A stretch of DNA of 64,000 nt from Pristionchus mayeri (taxonomy: Eukaryota; Nematoda; Chromadorea; Rhabditida; Neodiplogasteridae): assembly GCA_036245805.1 (NCBI GenBank), contig BTRK01000005.1, positions 21,366,984-21,430,983 on the forward strand, written 5' to 3'. The notes beneath the pieces are model-generated. The model made no database searches and had not been told where the DNA came from. It saw only the letters and a list, made by a program, of their open reading frames with translations. Shown piece by piece: positions 23,138 to 37,800 of this stretch; positions within the stretch are counted from its first letter, which is position 1; every line of letters begins with the position of its first letter. A program made the position numbers and the translations under genes.

Positions 23138-24251
23138 TACTATAGTTAATAGTGTCACAATTTTTTAATCCTGCCCAGATGGCCAGTGCAGAGGGGGTTC
23201 GCGCAAAAAACGATTGTGGTACGGGTACGATCAGATTGATGGTGAAATGACGTGCCGAAATGTAGAAGCTCTCAAACTATCAACCGAAGGGCTTATGAGC
23301 GCTCCGAGCAGTGGAACATGTACATGCATGTAAAAAGAGCTCACATCCATTGCTTCCTTGGCGAATCCGGACAGTCGATGTTTCGGCGGCATCTCAAAAT
23401 TTCTGGAAGCTAGACGCAAGGTAAATGTAAATCAGTCAGACTAAAATATTTAAAAAAATGACAAAGAAACGATGGAAACTGGAAAACGGAAAAAATTGCG
23501 ACTTGATTCTACCGTAGTTAATATTTCTGCCGTGGGACATGCAATTGATTTTTGACAATTATTCAATATAATTATTATTGAAAGAAAATATTTGTTACTT
23601 ACTATTGTTATTGTTAGTATAAAAATTTTTTCTTAATATTTTTAAAAACTCTCTTTACAAATATTTATATAGAAGATGCTATTCAATTTCAATTGAAATT
23701 GCAGGTTCAATGAAAATTGTGATGGTATACTGTATTGCCCTTTGGATGCCCTTCCCCTCTAATAGTTGCGTCTCTTCTCGTCACGGCATCGATGGCGGGA
23801 GCAAACATTACTCGTTTCTTCTCTGAAGAAAGTGCAGTGTTGGTTCTAGGAGAAGGCAGTGCCAGGATGTGGAAATGTTGAGTAGGAGAAGGGGAGAGCG
23901 GGAGGGAGAGAGGCATTCACAGAGAGTCGTGTGCCATAGGAGATAGAAAGGAAGAGCAAACGGAAGGAGCTATGAAGTGACCAAGGAGAAGTTGTACTTG
24001 CTGGTACTCAAGGCGAGAAGGCAATTGGATACGGTAGATAGTTGAAGTCTGCCAGAGAAAGACTTAATGGATTGTTAGGGGAAGTTGGTTTGCCTGGAGT
24101 CTCGTTGATGGTCGTCCCTTATCTTCTACTACTCGTGCGTACCATTCAGTGATGCCGTCCCTCTGGAGATGAAGCCGATAAGAGTGATAAGGAGATGGTC
24201 GTTCCAGTCACGGCGACACCCTGTCATCTGCCCCCCTCTTGAACCCGGAGA
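23138..24251. other. Intergenic, no gene confirmed
   Basis: AT-rich to 23700, then more balanced sequence. Possible 5' exon of the zinc-finger gene lies at 24252-24434 (see that entry). Nothing else supportable. Confidence 0.4.
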
Positions 24252-24554
24252 ATGGAAAGGTAAACAAATGGGAGAATTGAATGGTTCCTCTACCTCCTTC
24301 TAGACTTGCAACAGTGATAATGAGGAGTGAGAGAGAAGATCTAAGAATAGCCTGGGACGAGCTTCAATCCCCACACGGAAGTGCTTCCTTGTTTGCATTC
24401 GACCCTCGTCCACGTAGAGACAGCGAGAAAAAGAGTGGTCAAAGGTGAAAGGGTGGAGGGGGAGGAGGGGAGGGGAGGGGAGGGGGGGGGGGGGGTGAAG
24501 GCAAGGGGAGGAGTCTACAGTCTAGAGTGGATCGGCATAACCCCGTGAGTGAGT

Positions 24555-26895
24555 ATGGAGGAGATGTGCGTGGTGGTTGCTCCTTCTGGGCGAAGAAGGG
24601 AGAAGACGACTGGAGGGACGACTCTCGATGTATTGGTCGCCATGAAGAGCAATGGAGAACCACTGGCCTCTCGGTGTCTCTCTGAGCACGAAGCCATTCA
24701 AAGTCCCGATGACTCCGACGAGATCAAGGTATCCCTTCTATGAAGTAACTTACAAAGTTGGTGCTTCCTCATATATAAGAAGGGGTTGCCACGAGCATCT
24801 GTGTGGCAACCTGCGGGTTCATAGGGGAAGCTCATCCGATCAGAAAGCAATCGTTCCGAAGTGACACACATGCCGCTTAACTGCACTATGATTATCAAGG
24901 GTCATTGACAATGAAGGGAAACTCAGGTAGTTAAGATTCTCACTAATGACGTGGGCAAAATGAGTGCCTCCTCTGCTGTACAGTTGCGTCCTTTATTTCC
25001 TTGCCCATATGAAAAAACTATTCTCACAACTCTTTTCTTTTCTCATGATGAATACATATCTGACATGTGAGATGTGAGAAGCGAACAGTATTCAAAAGGG
25101 TATTCATTGAAACTAGGCAGGCTGAGGACCCTCCACTGGTTTTTCCTGGCAACCCTTCTGTAACTTACGTTTATGCACGTAAGTTACGGATTTGCTCATT
25201 TTTTTCCTTTGATTCATTATTCTCTGAACTCCAGTTCCGCGTAGTTCATATCGAACAAAATCTCAGAGTTAGGGCTAGATTTATTTTAGGGTCATGAGTA
25301 TTAACTCCTCAATCTACCGTAGTCAGAGACCTCTTTAGTTATCTGCTCAGTCTCCGACCTACGTAGTGCATTCACACTATAGAATACTTCCAATTCGATT
25401 GGATCGCCTCTCGTTTCTCCTTGAAAAGTATGCTTACAAATAAGTTCTTTCTCACTATTTTTGTTTGCCTTCCCTTGCTCCCTCCTCTCCCCCCCCCTCC
25501 CCCCCTCTCCTTTCCATCTCTTGGCTACTTCCCTCCGTACCAAGCACTGACCCCATCAGCACACAGACTTCGCCTATCGAAGGCAATGGAAACACGGAAG
25601 TTATCCAACTCATCCAAATTGAAAAGTACACTCTTGTTCCTTCTAATAGTTTCCTTTGAGAGGATGGAGAACGACCCCGACGTGTCTACTCGTACTTGTT
25701 CTCTCTGTGGATATCAGGTACTGTCTCCCCTCCCTCCCTCGAGACTGAGTACTGTACCCCCCCCCCTCCCTCGAGAGACTGAGTACTGTACCCCCCCCCT
25801 TCCCCCTCCCTCGAGAGACTGAGTACTGTACCCCCCCTCCCCTCCCCCTCCCTCGAGAGACTGAGTGTACGCAGGGCAAATGGGTCTCCGAGATGATCCG
25901 TCACAAGCGAGTTCACACCAATGATCGTCCCTTCAAGTGTCGCTACTGTTCGCGGACTTCGAAGTGGAAGGCAGATCTGATCAGACACGTTGCCAGTGAG
26001 TATTCCCTCCCCTGAATACACCGTACTCCCTCCCCTGAGTACACGAACGGAAGACTCTTTTAGAGACTCATGGCATCAGAGTGGTCTCTAAGTACTCTCG
26101 ATCGAAGACTCTCAACGAGTCTCGTTCCTCTTTCCAACTCTCGCCCAAATCGGTCAAAGGTTAGTTTAGACACGTGGGATGGTTGGATGGGAGTCCCATT
26201 GTAGATTCATCGTTGTCTCCTCGATCGTCCTGCTCCTCCCCCTTCTCTCCCACTCAATCCATTGCCTATCGATGTCTCCTCTGCAATCTGGAGCAAGAGG
26301 AACTTTCCAACATGATCAAGCATCTTTCAAATGTCCATGCTCTTCCTCCCTACTCGTGTCTCTCCTGTGCTTCATCCATGCCATCAATCGAGGTAAATCA
26401 CTCTCCCCCACCTTTTCTCTCTCTACCGTATCCTCACTTCAGTTCGCGATGGCTCATACCTTGTCGTGTCCTTCTTCAACGATCAAGCCAAACATGCACA
26501 CGGTGTACGGTAGATCACTGGAAGTCGACACATCTTCGTCCACTCCGATGTCTTCCTCTTCTCCTCTTCTCCCTCTTCCTCATTCACCACTTGAGACATC
26601 CCTCCCCTCCTCCTCCATCCTTCCCCTTCTTGCTCTTCTCCTTCCTCAGCTATACAATCCCGATATTAAATATGGAATTACGGCAACCAGTGTTGACCCC
26701 AAGACGGTATCGTCCTTCCACCTTCCATCTCCTTCCTCTTCCTCCTTCCCCCTTCCATCTCCCTCCTCCTCCTCCTCCTCCTCCTCCTTCCCTCTTCCTG
26801 CGCTTCCCTCTCCCTCATCAGCCTTCACTCCCACCACAATCGACTCCTTCTCTTCGATCTCTCGCCTCCATTCTCTCTCTTCACTTACGGTATAA
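24555..26895 (+). CDS. C2H2 zinc-finger protein
   Basis: The best-supported exons are 25665-25721 (CSLCGYQ), 25875-25995 (GKWVSEMIRHKRVH, then RPFKCRYCSRTSKWKADLIRH), 26064-26160 (KTHGIRVVSKYSRSKT), 26206-26393 (YRCLLCNLEQ, MIKHLSNVH, YSCLSCA) and 26446-26895 (FAMAH, then a Ser/Pro-rich tail to TAA). Together they give four C2H2 fingers, each split over exons with matching phases. Likely a nuclear DNA-binding protein; target unknown. Upstream, ATG at 24555 opens MEEMCVVVAPSGRRR to a donor at 24728, and another open exon starts with ATG at 24252 (VIMRSEREDLRIAWDEL); how these join the finger exons is not resolved, so the start is uncertain. An intron of the first finger carries a minisatellite. 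Confidence 0.7.
25735..25866. repeat. Intronic minisatellite in zinc-finger gene
   Basis: Four copies of a unit CTCGAGAGACTGAGTACTGT followed by a C run of variable length (about 32-42 bp per unit). The unit contains GTACTGT, also found at the intron's own donor (25722). Confidence 0.8.
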
Positions 26896-27721
26896 TACTA
26901 TATATACTCAAAATACTGTATCTTTTTACTATTCCACTAAGTATTTCGACTTACTTCCAGAATCTACACCGGTAACCGTTAGTTTTCTCAAACACTTTGT
27001 TAATTCTCTAGTGGTGGGAAGTCCCTCCTTCATAACTCCATAAACTCCTCATTATCGCAATCTTCTTAAATCCCCTTTGATTATCTACGTGATCGCCTCT
27101 CGAGTAACCATTTGTTTCATTTCACTTAATTGTTTATCATTCAACTTTAAATCAATTAAGCGTATTTGCTCCCCCAAATCTCCGTTGGCTTGCATCCTCA
27201 TCTCCATATCTGCGTCCGGATAATTATCATAGTCCAAATATTATATTGCATAATTTATTCGTATTGAAATTTTCTGATGAATTTAAATATTAAACGATAA
27301 AACGAGTTAGTATTGAAAAAAAAGTCTTAAAGACTAAAGACTAGAACATGAGTACGAATAAAAAAAAGACTAGAAGAATGAGATCAATCAAGGGTGAATA
27401 GATGGAACAACCGCGTATGACAGAGGAGTGCATGAAAAAAAAGAAGAGGAAAGCTACCTCAGATAGAAGACTCGTTCTCAATACGAGATTCAATAAAATT
27501 GGCTTACACCTAATCTGTTAGCACTAATTAGGAAGTTTGCACTGTAGGAAGATAATTGTACTCGGTTGGAATTACCAGAGAGAAAGCTATTGACTATGGA
27601 GGATGAAAGAATGAAGAAGTGAGGAAGGAGTGATACGAGAGTAAGCGAGAGAAAGAACTCTGAGGGATTACCAGTGCGAGAGGAATAGAAGGAGCAACAG
27701 GAAGAGACAGACGAATCGATA
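26896..27721. other. Intergenic, no gene seen
   Basis: AT-rich 3' flanks of two convergent genes (zinc finger on plus, protease on minus). Purine-rich low complexity near 27360-27460. Confidence 0.5.
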
Positions 27722-28805
27722 TCACTCGATTAGAAAGAGTAGAATGAGTAGGAAAGAAGTGAGTGTGGAGAGGGAAGGAGAGAGTGGGCACAAGGAAGTG
27801 GATACTGCATATTTGGAGAGGGATCGAGCAGCGAGAGGCACAGAGTGAACTCCCCCGTGAGTTCCCACCTCAGAGACTGTCCCGTAGATGACCAGATCCC
27901 ATTTGATCAATTCGGCATCTGAGTGGAAGAGGGAATGATAGAGGAACGAAGCAACTCACCATCCCATCCATCGTTGTCTATGTCAAGAATCCACAGCCCA
28001 CTCGCCAATTCCCCCCATGAATGAGTACTCATGAAGGCCCACTCAACGAATCCCGTGCGAGAAGTGTCACGCGCACGCTGCAATCACTCTATGCTCAGCT
28101 CCCCCCTCTCTCTCTCTCCGGAAGGAAGGAAGAGAATGACCTTAGTAAGTAGAGTGGATCTGGTTCCCGAGGGAGAAGTGAGATATATCTGCACGTCTCC
28201 TCTCTTGGGTGCCTTGAGTGTCACAATAGCCTGAGGGGGAGGGAGGGAATGAGTAGTGGTGGTCTCTTCTCACCTGCACATGCTCCACGTAGGTCACTGC
28301 ATGTTCAGGGGAGGTCTCACATCCATCAGTATACAATTGCAGCTGCAGTCGATTACCGTGTGGGATACTTCTACAAGGAACAACCTTCTATTATTCCAAA
28401 TTAACTATTTTATGCGTGATTCATTTATTTATACAAGTATATGAATTTTACAAAAATTGGAAGAAACGTGGAATGAAAGTCACCTTTACACATTTTTTTG
28501 CAAATATATAACCATGAAACAGTGAACTCACTTGAATCTACTGGGATAATACTGTGCACATCGATGTTGTTCGGGTACAGTAACCCATGACTTAGCTGCC
28601 AAAACCTAAAAAGTCCTTCGATGGACTGATGGGAGAGGGGGTCTGACCATAGCTTGAGCATCCATGAGTCCATATCCGAATGAGTGGGAAACATTCCTTC
28701 CCACTCCATTCACTTGCCAATCTCCCGCCCGAAGGAACAACGGACGAGCAGTACGAACTACGATGTGCTGCATGTCCCTCCATGTCAGCGATGGATTCGC
28801 CTGCA

Positions 28806-28848
<43 letters not shown>

Positions 28849-31800
28849 TCCTCCCCCCTCAACCCACCTGCAGAGTGAGGGCGACGATTCCCGCAGCCAA
28901 AGGAGCAGAGGCAGAAGTTCCGGTGTGGGCAGTAGTGCATGCATGGTGAAGATCAGTTGTGACCTGAACTCTTCTCCCTTCTTCCTCCCTTCTCTTCGAC
29001 TCACAATCATCTTCTCCCCAGTTGCTCCACTCGAGAAGGTAGTGGCTAAGGTTGAGGAGCAAGCCTCAGAGTACCAAGGGATGTTCCCACTCTCAGTGGC
29101 TGAACTAATCGAGAGAGTGTAGATTGAATTCGTGTACCCATCACAATTGCACGAATCAGCATCCTTAAGTATTCATCTTCCCTTCTCTTGAGGTGGCATG
29201 AGTATTCCTCACCTTTCCTCCATTTCCACTAGCCCAAATGTAGATGTTTCCCTTCCCTTTCCTTCCTTCCCTTATTCCCTTCTCGAATGCTGCTTTCGTC
29301 AGTTTAGCCGGTCCGTCAACAGTCCTTCCATCATCATCTGAGTGATCTTCTCCTCATCCATCTCTCTCTCTCTCTCTCCTACCTGGTCCCCAACTGGCAG
29401 AGTAGATGTCAATATGGTGGTTGTTATGTGAGAGCGAGGCTGCTTCCACAGCATCAGTCACATCTCCGTCCAGCATCCTTATTCCTGCCAGCAAATCTCT
29501 TATTCTCGTCGCTATCAACGTGTCTTCCATTGAGTTAACACGGGTCTCTTGTAAAAATGTAGGAAAACTGACTCGTTTGGTTACTAGAAAATATTTTGTA
29601 TCTCCGATTTTGATTTAACTTTGTTGATGTACCCTATTGGGGGACAGACGATGGTTAATCCAGTCAGTTCGGTCATATCTGCAAATTATCGATTTTTTTT
29701 ATCTATATCTTCAAATTGACGTATATCAGTCAATTTTCATCATACAGCGACCTTTTTGTTCTCATTTTGCTCGTCTTCGCGAGATCTGCAACTTCGTCAA
29801 CGCAGCACAAATGGGCAAATCACGTCTTCATAGCGAAAATTGCGAAAAACTGGATTTCGTGATGAGAATATCGATTTTCTGGCTTCGTATGCCATAAACA
29901 CAATCGTTTTTATTCTTCCTATGGAATCTCCACGCAAAATTGTGGGGGTGCCTACATTGACCATTTCTCATATTTCGTGCTTCCCAATATCGATTTAGTA
30001 AAAGAGGGCATGCCTCGTTCTGGACTTGGACGATTTTATGAAGATTCAGTTTTTTGGTCATATCTTGGTTCAAACTGATTCTATCCAGCTCACAAAAACA
30101 TAATTCGAAAGCTCTCGAGAAGCCGAAAAAGTTTGCTTTAGTGGATCTAAGTGATTAAATTCGTCGTTTTCTCGTTATTCAAGGAAAATTGCCTAAAATG
30201 CCTAAAAACTATGATTTTCACTGCTCAGATCGAACGGTTGGCCATCATTGAAGTAGTCTTAAACATTTAAGACATTCTTAATACTATCCAATTGTACGTT
30301 TTTAGTTGGAATGTTGAATACACATGATTGTAATATTGTCCGATATATTTTTCCAATTATGTAGAGATGCAGGATGGAGTCATCTCGCCTAATGAAAAAT
30401 TCCTCATTTTTTGTTTATTGGGGTGTCCGGAAAGTTCGTATAATTTTTTGTTTTTAATTTTTATTCAATGCTTTACAATTCTCAGTGACCAATGTATGCC
30501 CCTTCTTTCTCACTACCTCCCTCCAGCGATTGGGCAGGGTCTCGATTCCTCTCTTCCAGAATGCGGGTTTCTTCGAGACCGCCCAGTTCACGAAAGCCCT
30601 CACAACTTCATCTCGATTCTTGAACTTCTTTCCTTTGCAGAAGTCAGAGAGAGAGCGGAAGCAGTGGTAGTCGCATGGGGAGAGATCCGGGGAATACGGT
30701 GGATGGGGAATCCTCTCGATCTTCAGCTCGTCCATTTTCTTCTGGGTCATCTTCGCTCGATGTGGGCGAGCATTGTCCATCAGAAGAAGAATTTTGCCCT
30801 GGTTCAGGAGTCTGGGAGGGACTCTGATCACGACATCTTCCAGTTGTTCAGAGAAGAGGTCGGCATTGATGCTGGTGCCAGGGGCGAGGATCTCCCAGTA
30901 GATGGGACCGAGCACTGAGAAGAAGAAGCAGAGGAGTTCCTTCTTTCCGTGCTCTTCCTTCTTCGGGACGGGCGTGGGCTTCTCATCTGCATCCACCCAT
31001 TGCAGTCTCCTCACAGGGTTATCGTACGTGATCCACTTCTCATCTGTAGCGATGATGGAATTGACCCATCGAAGATTAGATCTACGATGGAGTAATTCCC
31101 GACAGACTTGAACACGATTTTTCAGCTGTTCGGGGGAGAGGTCATGGGGAATCACTTGTGGGAGTTTCGGCTTCTTCCCAGATCGATGGAGGATATCGGA
31201 CACCGTTGATCTGGGAGTACCAGTATGCTTCTTCAACTCACGCACACTGGCCATGGGCTTGCGCTTCAGTGTGCGGAGAAAAAAAAACGAGAGGCTGATC
31301 GAGGGAGGGAGGGCGTCCAGAGCGGGGTTGATCATCGACACCAAACTCCCCTTTCTTGAAGCGGGAGAACCACTTATAGCAGAAGGGTATGGAGGGGGCG
31401 TCAGCTCCTTCCGACTGGGCCAGGGCAGAGTGGGCCTCCTTCACGGATCGGCCAAGACGGTAGTAATGAAGTAAAACTGCTCGGAGGTAGAGATGGGAGT
31501 CCATCACAAGAATCAATGTAGCAACTAGGAGACTGATTAAATCCTCTCACTACTCAACGTCAGAATGATGCAATACATTGTTGACAAACAGATTGCGCAA
31601 TCACTGCATTTGATCGCGAACTGACTTTTTTCCGAAGCATTATACGAACTTTCCGGACACCCCAATACTTATTGCGAACAATGTAGTTACTGAATGCCTA
31701 AAATATATAAAAATGTTCAAGACTACTTCAATGATGGTCAACCGTTCGATCTGAGCAGTGAAAATCATAGTTTTTAGGCATTTTAGGTAATTGTCCTTCA

Positions 31801-34800
31801 ATAACGAGAAAACGACGAATTTAATCACTTAGATTCACTAAAGCAAACTTTTTCGGCTTCTCGAGAGCTTTCGAATTACGTTTTTGTGAGCTCGATAGCA
31901 TCAGTTTGAACCAAGATATGACCAAAAAACTGAATCTTCATAAAATCCAGAACGAGGCATACCCTCTCTTACTAAATCGATATTGGGAAGCACGAAATAT
32001 GAGAAATGGTCAATGTAGGTACCCCCTAATTTTGCGTGGAGACTCCATAGGAAGAATAAAACGATTGTGTTTATGGCATACGAAGCCAGAAAATCGATAT
32101 TCTCATCACGAAATTCAGTTTTTCGCAATTTTCGCTTGACTGATATACGTCAATTTTGACTGATATACGTCAATTTGAAAAAAATTGACTGATATACGTC
32201 AATTTGAAGATGTAGATCAAAAAAGTCGATAATTTGCAGATATCACCAAACTAGCTGGATTAACCTTCGTCTGACCTCCAATAGGGTACATCAACAAAGT
32301 TTTATGAAAATCTGAGATGTAAAATATTTCTAGTAGCCAGCATTCCTACACTTTTACAGGAGACCCGTGTTAATAAGTAATCACACGACTCCCACTCAAT
32401 AAAACAAGCACGGTGTGACATGCGGTCCGGTGCGCATTTGAATGTATAAAAACGCGCAGTGAATTGCTTTCAATTTTTTACCATCTCCTCAAATTCGAAA
32501 GGGTCTCCGGGTAAGATATAATTTTTGGACTTTTGCCAAGTTTATATAATTTACCTTCTCGGTATGTCAGTTCACATATTTAGTTTTTCTGTCACATTCT
32601 ATAATATAATTTTGATATTGTTTTTGCTTGCTGCACATTCGATGAGTCGTTCTCACCTCCTATCTTCGCTTCGTATGCTATCCCCACTATGCACTGCGAG
32701 TTGTTGAACACTGCAGCTACTTCCCCTGCACAGCGAGTCCCATGCCTGCCAATCTCCCAATCATTCCTTCTTCCTCCTCCACCACCATCTACACCAATTC
32801 ACTCTCCATTCCTCTCACCTATTCTCGTCCGAGTATTCGTATCGAGGCATTGGGTCATCATCTCTATCGTTCACATCCAGAGACGCCTTTCTGTCCTAAA
32901 AGTTACTTTATTCATCAAATTTAATATTTCCCACCGTCTAAAATTATAAATAGTCATTTCACTCTCTCTAGTTGCCAATGATTCGTGAAAGAGGACAGAG
33001 GGGAGCGAGAGGGAGAGTAGCGAGAGTGAGGTGGAAGAGGTATATGAGATGAGGACAGCAAGGAGTATCCCTTACAGTCTCTTCACTATAGTGGAGATAG
33101 GTTCATTCACAAGAGAGAAAAAAGAAAGTAAAACATACGTAATTAGGAGCGATATCAGGATGATTCCATTCCAGTCCATCGTCCAGAATAGTCACTACTA
33201 TATCCTTCCCCGTGTATCCCATGTCCCACACTTCCTAAATAATACAATTTGCCACAAAAATTATATTAAACAGAGTTAAATTATTGGCATTGATAATAAT
33301 AACAACGATATATCAACATCACATGGCGAAACAAACTTGAATGTTGTGATAGTTTTTCTTTCCATTGGCTCCATGCAGATACCACATGTCAGTCCAGAGA
33401 GGGTCATTCGGAGGGGCAATAGACAGAGAATCTGCACTGACTGCCATCTTACTTCCACCCTCTTTCACTGCCACTCTGGAAGCAACCATTGAGAGGGAGA
33501 GGGAGAGACAGTGCACCTCTTCACTCTTTTCTTCGATATCTGCTGCTCCATCCACAGTACTCCTCCGTCGTGACTCAATTCCTTCGACTGCACCGATCGA
33601 GTTTTCCTACTCGACCTCTTCCGAATGGATAGAGAACGGAAGAGAAAGTAGTTCTCCCCTTCCAGTATCTACAAAGGCCCATTTCATCACAGGCATCTTC
33701 CTTCGCTCAGCTATCTCGCAGAGTCGAGATAGGTCAGGGATCGGTCCAAATAGAAAGGAGAGTAGTAGGCCTCATCGATTTATGGGGGGTACGACATTTC
33801 CGCAACGGAGCGCCGTTTGCTTGATAGTTGGGGTAGACACTTGGGAGTTGTTGCGTTGTTACCAGTATGTGCTCCCATACCTTTGCATATACAATTCTTG
33901 TTATCAGGCGATATTGAGTTTCAACGGGTCGTGGAAATCCATATTCCATGAACCCCTATACGTTGATTTGGAGTAAACCTCAAGATCACCTGGAAACAAA
34001 ATTTATATATGCTTGCGTATGGGAGCACATATTGGTAACAAAGCAACAACTCCAAAGTTTCTACCCCAACTCTCAAGCACACGGCGCTCCGTTGCGGAAA
34101 TGTCGTACCCCCGATTTATGCCTATGCTAAGTTGTTGCTTATATAAATTTCGAGGTGCAGCAAGATATGTCGTTTAGCGGAAATTTCGAAAATTTCCTAA
34201 AAAAAACTAAATTTCCTAATCTGGGAATATCCTAAAAAGTTCTTGTGAAGAACACAAAAAACGAATAGGAGTCCACCTTGTTCGTAGAGTCGTAATACAT
34301 CTAATTAAAGTTACCCAACAAGGACGAAACCCTGATCTCACCCTGATCCCGTCGCGTGTACGAGAGAGTATGCAAAAGTGAGAGAGCGCGGGATTACGCT
34401 GATCATTTCCGGCTTTCCCTTGAGGCTATTATTGATTTTTAGCATTTTTGTATATTCATTCTATACTAATTCAACCATCGCCTATTCGATGAAGGACAAA
34501 AAATAATGGGTCAATTTCGTCCTTGTTGGGTAACTTTAATGTAAAGGAAAAGATCGAATTGAATGATAGTGCACCCATTTTTCTCCATTTGCCGATATTG
34601 CCATGGCCCTTCACTCGCTCACTTTAACAATGGTCACGTCCAAATTCTACGTGGGCTACTCTTTTCTCAATTGGACTCGTCGATTTATATTCGAGGGCGT
34701 CGTAAGTCTAGGGAGGGATATCATTCGTGGTCAGAGTCACCACTGGCCAGAAGTTAAACTCCGCCACCAAATTCGTTAAAAAGCACGCGCAAACGACCGG

Positions 34801-37800
34801 TGCGTGGTTGTAATGTGAGCCCTTGACTGAAGAAAATCGAGCGGAAAAACGACACAGCGTGAATGGAACACATACTCTTAGAGGGGGGATTCGGCGGACG
34901 TTGAGATGTGAGAGGGGGATTCAAAAGAATTATATATCCACCATAGGTGGGCACCATCGAAGCCAGCTGTGAAACACCCCCGGTTTTCGGATTGGACACT
35001 CCCGGTTTGTGGAAAATTTTGTCACAAAAACGATCATTTACGATCACCCCCCCCCCCTTTTGACCCTAAACACCCCGGTTTTCGATTTTCAGCTTCATCC
35101 ACCGCCCACCTATGATATCCATATGCCCCTAACATGTATAAATCTATCTCTATCTAAGAAAAGGGAGGGTCGGTCATAGAGGGGGGGAAAAGATACTGGG
35201 GGTAATAAACACGGTGATAAGCATAGCTGTGCACGACCCGCTCGGGTGGGGGGCACCCCCCTTCAAACTTCAACGTATAGGTCATGGTCAAAATCGATAG
35301 TAGGTCATGGGTAGGTCAAGACTAAGTACCATAACCAATCGATAGTACGGTATAGACTGATACCGTATATGGCTACCGTAACCCATTATTATCGCGAACT
35401 GACTTTATTGTTAAAAAGTCATGACCCACTATACGTTGAAGTTTGAAGAGGGGGACTCCCCCGACACGCTCCTTGCACAGCTATGGTGATAAGACGTTTC
35501 GAACAAACTAAGTCGAATAATGACACTTCGAACAAAATTTTTCGAACTAGGACGTTTCGCACAATTTCTCGGCGGACGATTGCTTGATTTATTGCAATTG
35601 TTTTTATCATTAATAGATTATTCAGCTTTGTCTATTACATATTTGATAAATATAATACAGAAAAAATATTTTTAATCATGCTAAAACGCTTCCAAAGTGT
35701 GCGCGCTCACGAAAATTATGCGAAACGTCCTAGTTCAAAGTGGATTTTTCCATGTTGATTATTCCAAATGAATTGTTCGAAACGTCCTAGTTCGAGTAAG
35801 CATTATTCGACTTCGTTTGCGCGAAATGTCTTATCACCTTAAACACATTATCACCTCCTAGTCGCAAATCTATTAAACATTTCTTTGCCTCATCTCATCA
35901 TCTGTTTCGGCATTATTTTATTCGTTACTCAAAATGGCGCACAATACTCTTACGAAATGATTCTCTATATCATTTAGATGAGATTTTTCAGTGTTTTTCT
36001 GTCCTTGATTTGAGACCCAAAAAAGAACGAATCGAAGTAAAAATTGATAGTATGAGAGCTGAGACTATTACAATTGATTTATCATCCTAATATCAAATAA
36101 TGGTAGATGACCAGAGATGAAAAAGCATGGTCCTCCTATCGTTGGAAACCGTGGCCTAGTGGTCTAAGGCGCTGTAATTTACCTACCTATGGTAGGGTGG
36201 GTTCGGGTCCCGACCTCTGCAGTTACTTTTGCCAAGCTCGTACAATTTTTGCCTACTGTTGGGCACTTCCCCCGAAGCTTGGCAAAGGTGACTGTAGAGG
36301 TTGGGATTCGAACCCCATACCTTAGGATCCACCATAGGATTAATCCTATGGTAGGTTTGACCATGGGTTTTCCATCTGTGTAGATGACTAACCCTTCCTT
36401 CATTCGAATATCCATATCGAGTAGCTATCCGATCTGCATCCTCCTCTCTCCCACTCTCGATCAATACAGCCCACTCGTTCGTGAACGTCTTCCGGTAAGA
36501 TCGACCCTTCATGTGTTTCATTATAACTAGGAAAGTGCACATTTGGTTTGCTAAAGCAAGGTAATATAATCATCACGGCACCATTTTTGCGGATGGTCTG
36601 TTGAGAGAAAAGGTTCCCACAAGAAGCATTTTGGGGGCGGGGTTTGGCTGTTGTGTGTTCTGCTACGATGTTTATCGTTTAGGGAGGGCAACGGTGTTTA
36701 CGAATGAGCAAAACAATTAACAAATTGGTGCGCATTTGGAAGCTCATCTTACCACATTTCGACTTTTCAATTTAGTTTTTGAATAATTTAATAAAAATAT
36801 AGAGAAAAACAGTAAAGAATGCAAGGTAAAATGGCGACGCTTTGAGTTCAAATGGAGCGTATCGCAGGTCACTGTGTTCTCAAAATTATCGCAAACTGAA
36901 ATTTATTCTGCTTGGCTTATATGCGCCAATCTGGTCTATAACATTGCCATTCCATATATGACGTACCCTTAAAATAACAATTTCTCAAATTTAACTATAA
37001 AACGCACTGGGAATTTAATACAACTTCAGAAGCAATGTAAATATGTTAGGATTACGGTAGTCATAAATTTGAAGTCTAATTTCGAAGAGGACGCAAACCG
37101 TGTATTTTTTTATTTTTGCACATATGAATCGAAATAGTGTGATGAAAAAAATACCCAAAAATCTCAGATATACGGTTTGCGTCCTTTTCGAAAACACCGA
37201 ATATGTGTTTTCACAACGGTAAAACGCTCAACTTTGACGGCCTCATTCTCTTTTATCTGATATTTATATTAGCCCCGGCGCGAAGCGCCGGGGCAATTTT
37301 GGCCGGGAAACGAGAGATTCCCACAGTCGGAAAGGTTCCTGAGAGGGTAGGGTACCGACACACGTTCAAACTGAAATCAAAGTATAGCGCTTTTGGGGAT
37401 CCTCGGTGGAAGACTAGGGGATGCCAAATCCAAAATTTCAAGTCTCTAGCACAACCGGAAGTGCCTCATGCTGACTCCGATTTTTGTCGGTTTCGCGATG
37501 CCCCGCTTTTTTGAGTTGGATCCGCTGCAGTCGTAGAAAGACGTGCTATAGATCATTCGATAGAGCGTACACGGTTGCCCGCCTAGAGACTTTTCAGAAT
37601 TGTAAAATTCCTACTGGAAAGGTGCGAAAAATGCTTTCAAAGTTCGAAATTTTGAGCCCTCTGGCAGTTCAGCCACATTTTGGGCTATCCAAGCTCTCAA
37701 TGGAAAATCCAAGTTCCTACCGACCTACTGTAGACTAATGTTGACACGGTGAATCCAATGAGCTTAATTTCGAAAAGATTGGTTTCCATCTGTAGGTGCT

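Larger units (their letters stand above)
29539..32369. mobile_element. Foldback element, CACGGGTCTC family, copy 2, split by a mariner
   Basis: Begins CACGGGTCTC at 29539, ends GAGACCCGTG at 32369, flanked by TTAA on both sides. The two arms are about 700-880 bases of inverted repeat (for example GAACGAGGCATACCC near 31950 and its complement near 30010), and a mariner is inserted near the centre. It lies in the kpc-1 intron between the catalytic His exon and the MLDGDV exon. Confidence 0.85.

Noticed and set aside
33669..33720. A 22-nt intron joining EIAERRKMP to ILEGENY in kpc-1
   Set aside because: A better match to the convertase prodomain ([13 protein letters not shown]) was found at 36393-36488 with the same phase, so the short intron is not needed.
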